DNA from: Lepidostoma basale
Lineage: Eukaryota > Arthropoda > Insecta > Trichoptera > Lepidostomatidae
DNA length: 64,000 nt
Direction of reading: 5' to 3'
NCBI GenBank assembly: GCA_022606425.2
Contig: JAHDVF020000090.1
Coordinates: 248,001-312,000 of the forward strand
Positions within the stretch are counted from its first letter, which is position 1. Every line of letters begins with the position of its first letter. Shown here piece after piece: positions 41,801 to 52,200 of the stretch. Made by a program: the position numbers and the translations under genes. A model generated the notes under the pieces. The model was not told where the DNA came from and did not search any database. It worked only from the letters and a program-made list of their open reading frames with translations.

Positions 41801-43039
41801 AGTGCCTGATGTGGTTTGCGGAGCTGGTGTAGTTATAGGTTGTCCTAAGTTCCATCCGACTTGTACGCAGTACTCCACGCTCTGTATAAAACAAACAAGT
41901 AGTAAGCTCGAAATATTGTAAAACAACAAATCCATCGTAGTGTCTTTACTCACATTACATAGAACGGCATTTTCTAGACTTAGACACCAAAAGCTCGGAC
42001 CCCACGCGCAATGGTCACTTTCCGGTGGCTCGGGAGCTTCTGATGACGTTTGCGGAGCTGGTGTAGTTGAAGGTTGTCCTAAGTTCCATGCGACTAGTAC
42101 ACAGTACTCCACGCTCTGTATAGAACAAACATGTAGTAAGCTCGAAATATTGTAAAAACCAACAAATATGAAAAAAATAACGGAAATGAAAATGCAAAAG
42201 ACTCGTAACAATAAACATTTACGATCCATCCAAGTATTTTTACATACATTACATCGAACGGCATTTTCTTGACTTTCACACCAAAAGCTCGGACCCCACG
42301 TACACGGGTCATTTCCGATTGGAAGATGGGTCGTGGAGCTATTCCACACGTTCGCATTGCAGAAATTCAGTGCCTTGAATATATGAAGTGTGCGTTAATG
42401 TAATATAATATATATTAAATTAGTAAGTATAACTGCGCGATGAGATTTTGTATGAAAGGTGCTTCACTTAACATAAATCAATCAATAGGCGCAAATACTC
42501 GTATTAGGTACTTACGTCACACCGTAGTGCATTCTCACTGTTTTGACACCAAAAAGTTGGACCTTGCGCGCATGGGTGCTCCGTTGTGGGTGGAATTGCT
42601 GTGGTACCGGGATCTACTGGGTCAGTGGGATTTACTGGGGTAGGGGGTTCTACTGACACCGGTGGATCTACTGTGACGGGGGGATCTACTGGCACTGGTG
42701 GACTTTTTGTGACGTGCCACGAAGGCGTTGGGTGTGCATATATCATGCCTGTAAGATCATTAAAATATATACATATCTATTATATAATATATTAATAAAA
42801 TTAATGTATTACAATTAAGTTAAAATACAAATAACGGTAATCTTGTAGTGTTGTAATACAAATATGTTAAAAATTAAAATATTATATTCAACAGTAACAT
42901 TGAATTTCCACCAAGACATTTCTATAATCATACTGATATTTTAAAATCCAAGTTAATTTACAGTACTTTATCGTAAAAAAAGTTAAATAAAAAATACAAA
43001 CTTACCCCAAATCAACGCATGGATGAATGTAAACTTCAT
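38822..43039 (-). CDS. Gene B: secreted SapA-repeat protein with an in-frame stop (9 exons)
   Basis: Exons: 43006-43039, 42516-42748, 42248-42373, 41954-42115, 41720-41881, 41426-41587, 41128-41286, 39073-39276, 38822-38866. Phases agree throughout (1, then 0), with GT/AG at every junction. The product would have a signal peptide (MKFTFIHALIW), a Pro-rich region with degenerate PVDPP repeats, then seven SapA domains joined by linkers such as TTPAPQTTSG. Exon 8 carries an in-frame TAA at 39139-39141. Translation from the ATG therefore stops after 391 residues. Reading past it would give 428 positions, restoring a complete last SapA domain and a short terminal exon. The TAA may be a recent mutation, an allele, an assembly error or a readthrough site. 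Intron 7 is about 1.85 kb and holds an antisense LINE; the other introns are 78 to about 260 bp. No SapB domain is seen. Function unknown; presumably secreted and O-glycosylated on the linkers. Confidence 0.78.
39073..39276 (-). CDS. Gene B exon 8 with in-frame TAA
   Basis: The acceptor is ttcttaacag. The exon is 204 bp, phase 0 at both ends, with donor GTGAGT. It starts ALDFCTDAVWLGQNPP, has a Thr/Pro linker, meets TAA at 39139-39141 after the 45th codon, and continues in the same frame into YNPCSLGPIYWCQSKKNAIQC. The conserved SapA core and working splice sites after the stop argue that the stop is recent. A single C to T change from CAA would explain it. Confidence 0.7.
39472..40600 (-). 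mobile_element. LINE-A ORF2 fragment in gene B intron 7
   Basis: The minus strand carries, in order, MLGRRNGDAWWDD, KMFWREFKKARNPPESGCAK, ENCMKGGKTVGYDCVALEFI, DWRRAVIMPLYKGKG, ENHRAISLLSAVGKLYSRIL, MQKAYDRVNRDKRWSIL and GVKQGCVMSPWLFNLYMDKC. These are the linker and RT domains of a non-LTR element. It lies in the same orientation as gene B. Several frameshifts. Confidence 0.85.
41128..42373 (-). CDS. Gene B cassette array, exons 3 to 7
   Basis: Five consecutive phase-0 exons. Exon 3 (42248-42373) starts ALNFCNANVW and has a GTATGT donor. Exons 4, 5 and 6 (162 bp each) and exon 7 (159 bp) all start SVEYC and end with NAVRCN or NAVLCN. Exon 5 has QVGWNLGQPITTPAPQTTSG; exons 4 and 6 share VLVAWNLGQPSTTPAPQ. 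Exons 4 and 6, with the introns before them, are almost identical at a 528-bp offset, so a two-exon unit was duplicated in tandem. Exon 7 lacks one codon before the SapA core. Confidence 0.8.
42516..42748 (-). CDS. Gene B exon 2: Pro-rich linker and first SapA core
   Basis: The acceptor is gatcttacag. The phase-1 join gives Gly, then MIYAHPTPSW. A run of near-repeats follows (PVPVDPP, VTVDPP, VSVEPP, TPVNPTDPVDP), then a Thr-rich stretch and CAQGPTFWCQNSENALRC. The donor is GTAAGT after an Asp codon. Gene C exon 2 keeps traces of the same design (SPVDPPASPDP). The Pro-rich part looks like an extended or O-glycosylated stalk. Confidence 0.75.
43006..43039 (-). CDS. Gene B exon 1: signal peptide
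   Basis: The ATG at 43039-43037 opens MKFTFIHALIW, with one leftover G before the donor GGTAAGT. It lies about 67 bp downstream of a TATA box. HALIW here and HALIC in gene C show that the two first exons are homologous. Confidence 0.75.
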
Positions 43040-43105
43040 GGTGATATTTGCTGATTATTCTTCCAGTATTCTGGAGATCTAATGGCTTATGGATCGTAGA
43101 GGGTC

Positions 43106-43113
43106 TATTTATA
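43106..43113 (-). promoter_or_regulatory. TATA box of gene B
   Basis: TATAAATA, 67 to 74 bp upstream of the gene B ATG. The surrounding sequence (CAATATAAATAGACC) resembles the equivalent site in gene C, and conservation between paralogues supports it. Confidence 0.6.
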
Positions 43114-43117
43114 TTGT

Positions 43118-43238
43118 ATTAAAGTGATTTGTTTTATTGGTAGTGATTATTTATAATTACGTTTAATTATATACGGGCTTTAAAAATGCACGAATTAATT
43201 AGCATTTTAGTAATGAAAAATAACTGGGTTTTAAAGAA
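43118..43238 (-). promoter_or_regulatory. Upstream block of gene B shared with gene C
   Basis: Directly upstream of the TATA box. On the plus strand it contains attaaagtg, tgttttat, tacgggctttaaaaatg, cacgaatt and aataactgggtttt in the same order as 35313-35455 upstream of gene C. It shows that the duplication carried the promoter region and marks candidate regulatory sequence. Confidence 0.55.
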
Positions 43239-43379
43239 AATATTTAATTACGAGATTGATAAAGTTGTCAAATATAAACTATATCAGTTACTCTAGATAT
43301 TGGGAGGTCTCTTGTTTGGAGGAGGCACAAGATACAACGGTCTTTGGGGTACCTTGAGATTATTAAATTTTATTTTTGG

Positions 43380-43885
43380 TGTTTTCTGTGAGTGGCAGAT
43401 TAAAGATTGCGAGGGCTGCGTTCGATAATATGAGATCATTTTTTTGCAATGACAACATTAACTTAAAATTAAGACAGAGAATGTCAAGTGCTATATTTGG
43501 TCCATATAACTTTACGGAATGGACACCTGGACCCTCAAAGTGAAAACAATAAGCCGTATAGAAGCACTTGAAATGTGGCTCCATCGCAGAATCAATTCAC
43601 CAACAATTAGGTGCTATATAGAGCCAAAGTAGGAAGATAATTGTTGTCTAATATAAAGTCTAGAAAGATGGCATATTTCGGACACATTTTCCACAACGAC
43701 AAATACGGTTTGCTGCATCTCATCATGAAAGGGAAGATTGAGGATGCGCGCGGTGTGGGAAGACCTCAGATGTCCTGGCTCAAGAACATCAAGTAACGGA
43801 CCTGAATTCGGAGGGTGGGGGAGTTGTTCCGTCTGGCACAGGACAGAGAAGCCTGATATGGCACTCTAAGAAGATGAAAAGAAGT
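43380..43885 (+). mobile_element. LINE ORF2 C-terminus (LINE-D type)
   Basis: GRLKIARAAFDNMRSFFCND, LKLRQRMSSAIFGPYNF, then AYFGHIFHNDKYGLLHLIMK and GVGRPQMSWLKNI with stops. It lies between the gene B promoter and the 3' end of gene A. Confidence 0.7.
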
Positions 43886-45060
43886 ATGCTGCGCACGTGG
43901 ATGATACGAGAAGAGATAAGATTGTCGCGATTAGGAACCTAGCTGATCTTGATATGGTGAAATTGCATGTATCAACCTCTCGACATATAAATGAAAATGA
44001 GATTAAAAATAAAAGAAGCATGGTTTCGTATCACACGTTACTCCAAGCCTGTGGCCGCTCAGGATCACTCTAGTATCTAAGTGGTTTATTTATATTGATA
44101 AAATTTACTTTAGCGGTTTAGTGGGTAATAAAAGTGTTAAGTAATTTCGTGAGTTCGTCGATAGTAATGTTTGCACTAAATGATGGAGCTAAGTACTTCC
44201 TTGCACGTAAGCAACAATTAGTTTCACGGATAAGAATAAGTTCCTTCTTAGGGAATCCATGTGCTAGTCTAATAGAGGAAACAGTGTCTTTCAGAGAGAC
44301 TGGTACCTGTTCTTCACACACCACCATTTGTCGGCAACCGTGTGTCTTGTGTTTTCAACATTGAAAATTAGTTAAGTGTTTTAATTTCTTAAATTATCTA
44401 CAATTGTGAAATTTACACTCACCACTAAATGTGAAGATATCTGGCCCCCATTAACGAGTCACTTCGTATTTTTCCTTCAAGACACTTCTGCCTGAAATCT
44501 TTTTTTAATAATAAGTATCACAAAGTGAAACGTGCTTAATGCGTACGTGTAATTGAAGATCTTTTTAAGTATGTTTACAATATTTATTTTATTTTAAATA
44601 TTGTTTTATTTTAGCACATACTTTTGTGCTAGAAATAAAATATCTTTCGTTGACCAAAAAAGGAGAAAAAACTCTATAACCAAGTCAAACCCAACCCGGA
44701 GCTTCTTTGACATATTAGAAGCAGAGATTCATGGTTGTAATGGGCGATCAGGTCAGGGAGGACAATAAAGATGGCGTTGAATGAACCTGGGATGTTCTAC
44801 GGTGGCGCTAAGTCTTCAAAGAAGATCACGCCTTGGTGTCAGGTTCCAACCAACAACAGGCGGAAGTCACAATCAATAGAGAATAATGCTCGTACTAAAG
44901 CATTATCAAATGGGTGTGTCGAAAATAAAAAGTATATTGATTACACCCCAGAATATATAAACATAACAAAAAAACGATATGACAAGTAGCAAGGTTAGAG
45001 TGGCGCTGTTTTGGTGTGGGTTTGTTGTATGAATATTATACTTACAAATGTTTAAATAAT
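43886..45060. other. No supported gene
   Basis: Short open frames occur on both strands near 44118-44364 and 44771-44989, without splice or family support. Spacer between A and B. Confidence 0.2.
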
Positions 45061-45320
45061 AATGAAATAAAACGATGTTTTTGAACTATTCCAACTTTTG
45101 TCATTATTTCGACAGCGACCGGTTTCGCCAGGCTCGCTGGCATCGACAGACTGGGCCAGTCAGACAAGTCTGTCGATGCTAGCGAACCTGGCGAAACCGG
45201 TCGCTGTCGAAATAAAAACAAAAGTGGAAGTAATTCAACTACATCGTTTTATTTAATTATTATTTAAAATGAACTTGCATCAAGAGATTTCAGTAAAATC
45301 ATTTGATTATCCGAACAAAT
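45061..45320. mobile_element. FB2 foldback MITE, full copy
   Basis: Left arm ataaaacgatgtttttgaac, acagcgaccggtttcgccag, gctcgctggcatcgacagac. Right arm gtctgtcgatgctagcgaac, ctggcgaaaccggtcgctgt, acatcgttttatttaattat. A near-perfect long palindrome. Confidence 0.75.
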
Positions 45321-45494
45321 GTTTTATTACTTCGAAAGGATTTCTAATTTGAAACAACAATACAATTGTTTTTGTATGTGATCATATGGTAGTCAAAAGT
45401 TGATAATTCGTTTTTCACTTTCTAACTGACACAATATGGTGACGTTTGAATCTCTTAAACGATAAAACCAAATTTTTACTTTGTCATTCAAATA

Positions 45495-45960
45495 TTAAAC
45501 ATTCATTCTTCTTCTTCAAGTGCCCTCTCGGGTCCCCCCAACGTAGGCGATCACCTCGGCGAACCTGTCCCTGTCCTGCGCCGCTCGGAACAGCTCCTCC
45601 ACAGGGGTTCGAACGGATAGTAGGGCTACGATGGGGTATACTTTGCTGGAAAGTGTACTTCTATAAAATTTCGTAATGCGCCATGTTGCAATAACACCCG
45701 CAACACTACTACCAAGTCCAACCCACTAGCGTCCTCGAGTGGTCTCTCAGGCCCCGCGAACCCCGGGCAATGTGGCCACTGACATTACCATCAGTGTCAT
45801 AGCGGATAATGAGTGGGCGAATGGCAAGTGTCCGGCGCCATAAAACCGGACCCCACCAGCTAAGAGAAGGTGACTCATACAGAAAAACCCATCAGAGAAG
45901 GCAACGGGAAACCACTCTGACTACCTTTTCCCAGGACTATGGCGAGAAAAACATTTATTA
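45495..45960. mobile_element. LINE C-terminal end (minus) and an adjoining GC-rich repeat
   Basis: 45500-45610 on the minus strand reads EELFRAAQDRDRFAEVIAYV and GGTREGT, a LINE ORF2 end with a gaagaagaag tail. 45690-45960 (plus: cctcgagtggtctctcaggc, gaaccccgggcaatgtgg, gggaaaccactctgactacc) looks like another dispersed element. Confidence 0.5.
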
Positions 45961-46120
45961 ACAATAAAAAACCCTAAAGCAATTATACTTATTTGGCTTT
46001 CACTCAGCGCTTGCGCACGTACAAATACAACAATAGATGGTTGGATAATTATAATATATTGTGATCTATTTTCTTTATAAATATTTAAAAATGGGTTAGT
46101 CTATTATGAACATTAGATGG

Positions 46121-46237
46121 CTAGATTCCGATGGTCCCGTGTTGACCGCACGACTGTTTGGTCAAGCCTGGAGACTGTCCTTCCTCTTGTGCTGGCGGGC
46201 TAGGTCCGAGCCACACGCCCGTGCAGTACTCTAATGC
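46121..46237 (-). CDS. Gene A terminal exon
   Basis: After the acceptor (tactttgcag) the exon reads ALEYCTGVWLGPSPPAQ and runs on to a TAG at 46121-46123, 38 residues in all. ALEYC supplies the fourth Cys of the last SapA domain. The start resembles gene B exon 8 (ALDFCTDAVWLGQNPP), but this exon ends where the next SapA core would begin (a lone SCGQHG). It may therefore be an internal cassette that became terminal when it gained a stop. A foldback MITE begins about 20 bp upstream of the acceptor. No canonical AATAAA is obvious just downstream. Confidence 0.7.
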   Translation of the reverse strand, partial: ALEYCTGVWLGPSPPAQEEGQSPGLTKQSCGQHGTIGI

Positions 46238-49200
46238 CTGCAAAGTAATACAGATGTTTATTGTTTCTTGAACAATGATGTAAAACTCCATATTAAATAT
46301 TTAATACGAATGTAAACGTCAGTTTTCTAGAAGTTTTATTATATTTTATGGGAATGACATGCTTCGCCCTTCTAAGGCATTATCAAATGTCTTTTCTGAC
46401 ATTTGATAATGCCTTAGAAGAGCGAAACATGTCGTTTCCATAATATATAAAAAAAATTCTAGAAAATTGAAGTTTTCATTCGTATTATTTAATTAATTCA
46501 GATACTATTATACGTATAATCCTCAAATTAGAATGCAATTGAATTGTTTTCATAAAAATCGAGATATGAATTTAAACCAGTTGTAGGGTCTTATTTAAAA
46601 TGTAAGCTGGTTGTTAAATGGAGTAAAAATGTAAGAAACTAAGTCATAAACATTATGTAAAAGGTGCAGTTTTTAGAAGTTTCGTTGTATTTTAAGGATA
46701 ATTAACATGTTTCGCCTTGCTCCACGTCACATTCTTATAATTGAACATCTAGAAAGGCACATTTCCCTTACTGCTATGTACAAAATTAATGTTTACCTTG
46801 TGTTCGTTCACATTTTGCTTGAAATAATTATGGCATATTTATTTTGTATCATTGTGGATGAAAAAGTGTTTAAAAAAATCTTATAATTACATGCTAGGTA
46901 AACTTAAAGGGAACTGACTGTACTTACCTAACTTAATTTGATCCATCTATATTTATCTGATCCAACATGATCTAATTTGATACTACCAGTATGTATTCAC
47001 TGATAAAAAAAACAGCCAGATAAAAACGTTAAATGCTAAGCTCCTGGTTAACGGTGAAGACAAGAGTTGGACTCACGTTGCACTTGATAGCGTTATGCAG
47101 ACTGTGGCACCAGTAGGAGGGGCCCCACACGCAGGGGTTGGCCCCCATCAGCGGCCGGGAGGACGGAGCCTCAGACATCACGCTGCTTTTACAGAATTCT
47201 GTTTGCTGGAAAAGTTACTTACATTTAATCCTCTTCATCTTTATTATCACACAAGCGATGCTGTAAAATACATATTATACACAACATTTGTTTTCAATCT
47301 AATTACAAACAAAATAGTAGGAGATGTCATTTCACTTGGTTTGGGATACTGCATGGAGAAGGATGTAGTGAGCTTCTAAGATGAGTGAAGACTAAAGACA
47401 CAATAATGAAGACTAAAGTGCGGGTGGCAGAGATACGTATGCCGAGAACAATAGCGGGAAGGTCTCTTTGAGATAGGGTGAGGAACACGGCTATTCGTGA
47501 AGTCTGCAAAGGTGGAAGATATTATGATGGGGCAGATAACGGAGATACGCACGTGAGAGGATGGATTCTCCAGAATCCCACACACGTTGTGGTGCATCAG
47601 ATTCCTGTTGGCTACCGTCCCCCCAGAAGACCGCCAGAAATGGAGGGATAATAAAAATAATATGCTAACTTTTATAGCGCCGTTTTTGTGATGTAATCAA
47701 CTCAAGGGCGCATTAAGACGTGTTTTAAATCTAAAAATCTAAATGCGAACGCTGATTTTCGCGTTTTTCTGATTTTCGCGATCGGTTAAAAAGTATAGCT
47801 GGGAGTCGACTTCCCAAGAGATGTCAGCCAGAAATACAGGAACACAGGATGTTTTGGAGGATAGCACCTTCATTTTCAAGTCTAAATATAAAATATAACT
47901 AAACTTTAACCAAATGAAACCTTTAATAAAAATTTAGTCTTTTTTAAGTAAATGTTTAATTTTAGATTTACACCTGAGGATGAAGGTGATTTTGAATTGT
48001 TTCAGAACCAATGAAAAGGATGTGGATAATGGGTAGAAACCATTAGTAATCTTAATAATAAAAATATTTGGAAAAATAATTGATGATTGTGTTTTCATTT
48101 TATCTGTTTATCTTTGAGTTGTGAGCGGTTTCGATAAACATTGACATCGTATGAAAATATTAAATAGCAGTGAATTAAATTAAAAAAGCAAGAATATTGT
48201 TTTGTGAACAATGATATAAAATTCCAAATTAAATATTGACGAAGACGTTTGTTTTCTGAAAGATTAAAATATTATATGCGAGTGAAATGTTTAGCCTTGC
48301 TAGGGGAATAACAAATATGGTTTAATTAATATTTCATAATGCACTAGCAAGGCGAAACATGATATCTATAAATATTTTGAAAAGAATTGTTTCAAACGAT
48401 GTAATCAAAATGAAATATTGAATAAGTGCAATTGATTATCTTAATTAAAATTTAAGAAAAACGTCGTGTCATTTTAATTTTAATTAATTTTAACTATTAT
48501 TATTTTGCTGAATCGCTCTTTACATCATTACAGCACGAGCCAAATCGATGTAAAGGGTATAGCTATCATATTGATTTTCGTAACATGTGATAGGTATCTA
48601 ATCTACCGCCATTTTATAGTCACGTGAATTCTTTACTAGACCAAAGACAGTGTGACAATCACAATGCCATCGCCGGGCATCGAACCCGGGACCTTCGGTG
48701 TGGCAGTCAAAGCACTTATCACTCGGCCACGAAGGTGTCGGGAGAAGAATAAAATACTGACTAAAAACAGTTCAGTTGCGGTCCAACATCCATGCTTAGA
48801 GCTGCTGCATCCAAAGTAAAAATAGCCATGACGTTGTCCAACCACCGAGAGGAGAGGAACAAGAATAAAAAGAAGGCATTAAATGAATTCTGGAGGGCAT
48901 TATCTGGTGATGCCGATGGGGAGAGCAATCAACCTGCTGAACATGATCGTTTCGGAGATCGACGTCTTTCATATTCGTGAAAGTACGTTCAGAAGGCAAA
49001 TACTCTTGACTTTGTAGAATATCTTGTATTCCTAATCTCGAACCATCTCAAATCAAATCAAATCAAATCAGTTTATTTCATCAGCAGATATTACAAAATT
49101 AATTTTTAAGGCATCTATTGAGAACAGGTAAAATAATATATTTTGTATAGTATACTACCAGAAACGCATGAGAGACGGTTCAACATTAGGAAGACAGGAT

Positions 49201-52200
49201 ACTCTCCAGAATTAAGAGTATTTGCCTTCTGAACGTACTTTCACTGATATGAAAGACGTCGATCTCCGAGGAGACAGCGTTCAGCAGATTGATTGCTCTT
49301 CCCACCGGGGTCACCAGAGCCAGGTTGGTTCTAGCGGTGGGTAGGTAAAACGAGATATCTGTCGGGAACAAAAAGACCTACATCTTCCAGCACGGCTCAG
49401 TTTTCAAAATATCCCCCAGATTAGACCCCAACATCCCCCCCAGTTCCTGGTATTATATATTTTTATGTTTTACCTGTTATCAATAGATGATAAAATTGTT
49501 GTTTGTAATATCTTTTGAGAAAATAAATTGATTTGATTTGATTTGATGGCGTAAATAAAATTATTTTCAACTTTCAGAACTTTGTATAAAATTGAATAAT
49601 TTATAAGATTTCTATATATCTAACATATTTAACGGGACAATGTAGCTTTATATATAATACAAAAAGTCGTTGCCTTGTAGCTCTCCCCAGGTACTCCTAT
49701 CTACGATAGACTACGCTGATAACATACGAAGTATCGACACCGCACCACACCGTAGTGAATACTGACCCCGCACTGGAACGCTGTTTCCTCGCTCTGACAC
49801 CAATAGGATGGGCCTATAGAGCACGCATCTGTATCGGCCACTGGACTGGGCGAAGGGGACGGGCTCGTCTTGGGAAATTTTCGTATCCACACATTGTTTG
49901 TACAGAACTTCAGTGCCTAGAAAATTATAAATATAGTTAATTAGTATAGAATTTCTTCTATATTCGCCTTCACTTTGTGTTATCATATTTGAATAAACAA
50001 TAACAACTTATAGTTCCGAATACCTGACCGGTATTCGGAACCGGTATTCGGTTGTACCTAACTTTATTTTATTCTCTTGCTTTATTGTATTTATTTGTTG
50101 TCTTGTTTTTTGAGTCTAGTTTCTCTTTGTTACTTATATCTTGTATTTTCTTTTGAGTTTTAGTTTCTCCTTGTTACTTATATCTTGTATTTTCTTTTGA
50201 GTCTAGGTTCTCTTTGTTACTTATATCTTGTATTATTTTTTCTTCTGAGTTATTTAGATTCGGATTTAATTTTTTCTTCTGATTTCATAGATATATTATT
50301 ATCTTTCATAATCTACTTATATTTTTTCTTTTTCGCCATTTCTTAATATATTCTAAGTTATGAATAGCCGAATTTCTAACACCCTGATGATGGAGGCCGC
50401 AAGGGCCTCCGAAACGTTGGTGGAGCTTGACGAGAGGGAACACGGTTTCACCCCGAAAAATATTTCAGAATAACACTTAAATTAGAATATACATTATACA
50501 ATAAAATATGGTTTCATTAAATAATTATTAATAAAACCAGCCCGTTTATATTGTAAATATTATAAAAATGTAATGGAGTTTCACAAAATAAAAATCACAA
50601 CATTCAATAGAATAATTTTTTTTTTAGGATAATCAAATAATTTCACTGAAATCTCTCGATGGAAGTTCATTTCATTTTAATAATAAGTAAATAAAACGAT
50701 GTTTTTTAACTGCTTCCACTTTGGTCTTTATTTCGACAGCAACTGGTTTCGCCAGGTTCGCTGACATCGACAGACTTGTCTGGTCACCAGTCTGTCGATG
50801 CAAGCGAGCCTAGCGAAACCGGTTGCAGTCGAAATAAAGACACAAGTGGAAGTAGTTAAAAACATCGTTTTATTGAATTATTATAGAATAAAAATTCTTG
50901 TTTTCATGTACATTTTTTCTTTTCTTTTTACATATTTATATTTAAAAGGGGTGAAGTTGTATCTAAGGGTGGGGGGGGGGGGGGGTAGCATATAGCTGAA
51001 TTTAATTTAAAAATATTATAAACAACCAATTAAGTTGAATTTAATTGGTTGTTTATAATATTTTTAATGGCTTTTGCTCTGTTAGATTTTTAATTATTTA
51101 CATGGAAAATTTCAAACTGTTATCTTTATAAAACGACCATTCATTAAGATCAAACATTAAGTAATCTTGAAATTTTAGAAATAAGAAGATCCATTAATTT
51201 CATTTTCAATTCGCATGTTCAATATGTTCCCGTTACACCTCCGCTCTACTAAATCCTATTCAGTAAAAATTACCTCCGTCCTTAGACATAATTTCACCCC
51301 TTTTCGTAATAAATAATGGAAGATCCCGTTTCAACTTATTTTTAACGTTTGGACATCGATGAAGGATGGGTTACAATCGAAACATATCTGCAAAAAGGAA
51401 AAGAAAGTAGAAATAAATAGGCTAAAATACAACACCCCTGATCAAGTGGTTCTTAATAACCAACTACTGTTTGTTCACTCCCCGTTGCTATACCCAATAT
51501 AAATAAATAAAAAATATTCCTGGAATCGATTACAGCCCAAAATGTGTTTTGTTTGATTCCAGACCGTAGCAGCTATATGGATAGGGAAAACCGAATAAGG
51601 CGATGCCAACCTTACGGACCAAGAACTATAACATATAATATTTAATAGTAATAATAAAAACAAAATTACCATTTTATCAAACATTATATATGAATATGTA
51701 AGCGATAATAAAACTTAAAATCCATTGTATTAAATACGAACCTCCTTGAATACCTGTAATACCAATGTTTAAACTAAGAAAATTTTACATAAATATTTCA
51801 AGATTATTTTTATATAGAATCATGTTTACCACCCCTGATCTGTATGTACATAAAGGACTAAGTTTACAATAGTGTCACCAGTCTGTCGATGTCAGCGAGC
51901 CTGGCGAAACCGGTCGCTGTCTAAATAAAGACAAAAGTGGAAGTAGTTAAAAAACATCGTTTTATTTAATTATTATTTAAAATGAACTTCCATCAAGAGA
52001 TTTCAGTCAAATCATTTGATTATCGGAAAAGAAAGTGTTGTGAAAATACGAAGAGTTATTCTATTAATTCAAAAATAGAAAAACATATTGTAGTTTCTGA
52101 ATTATTCAATAAGAAGAGAAAATATCATATCAATGGTTAGACGATTACGAGAACTTACGCCGCATTGGATGGCGTTGGCTTCGCTCGCGCACCAGAAAGG

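Noticed and set aside
48660..48738. tRNA gene on the minus strand
   Set aside because: Box A and box B sequences are present, but the stretch continues into a body shared with copies at 25.1, 32.0, 34.7 and 59.5 kb, and the cloverleaf is incomplete. It is a SINE head.
50090..50245. CRISPR-like array
   Set aside because: Direct repeats of about 46 bp without distinct spacers, in an insect-type genome. An ordinary tandem repeat.
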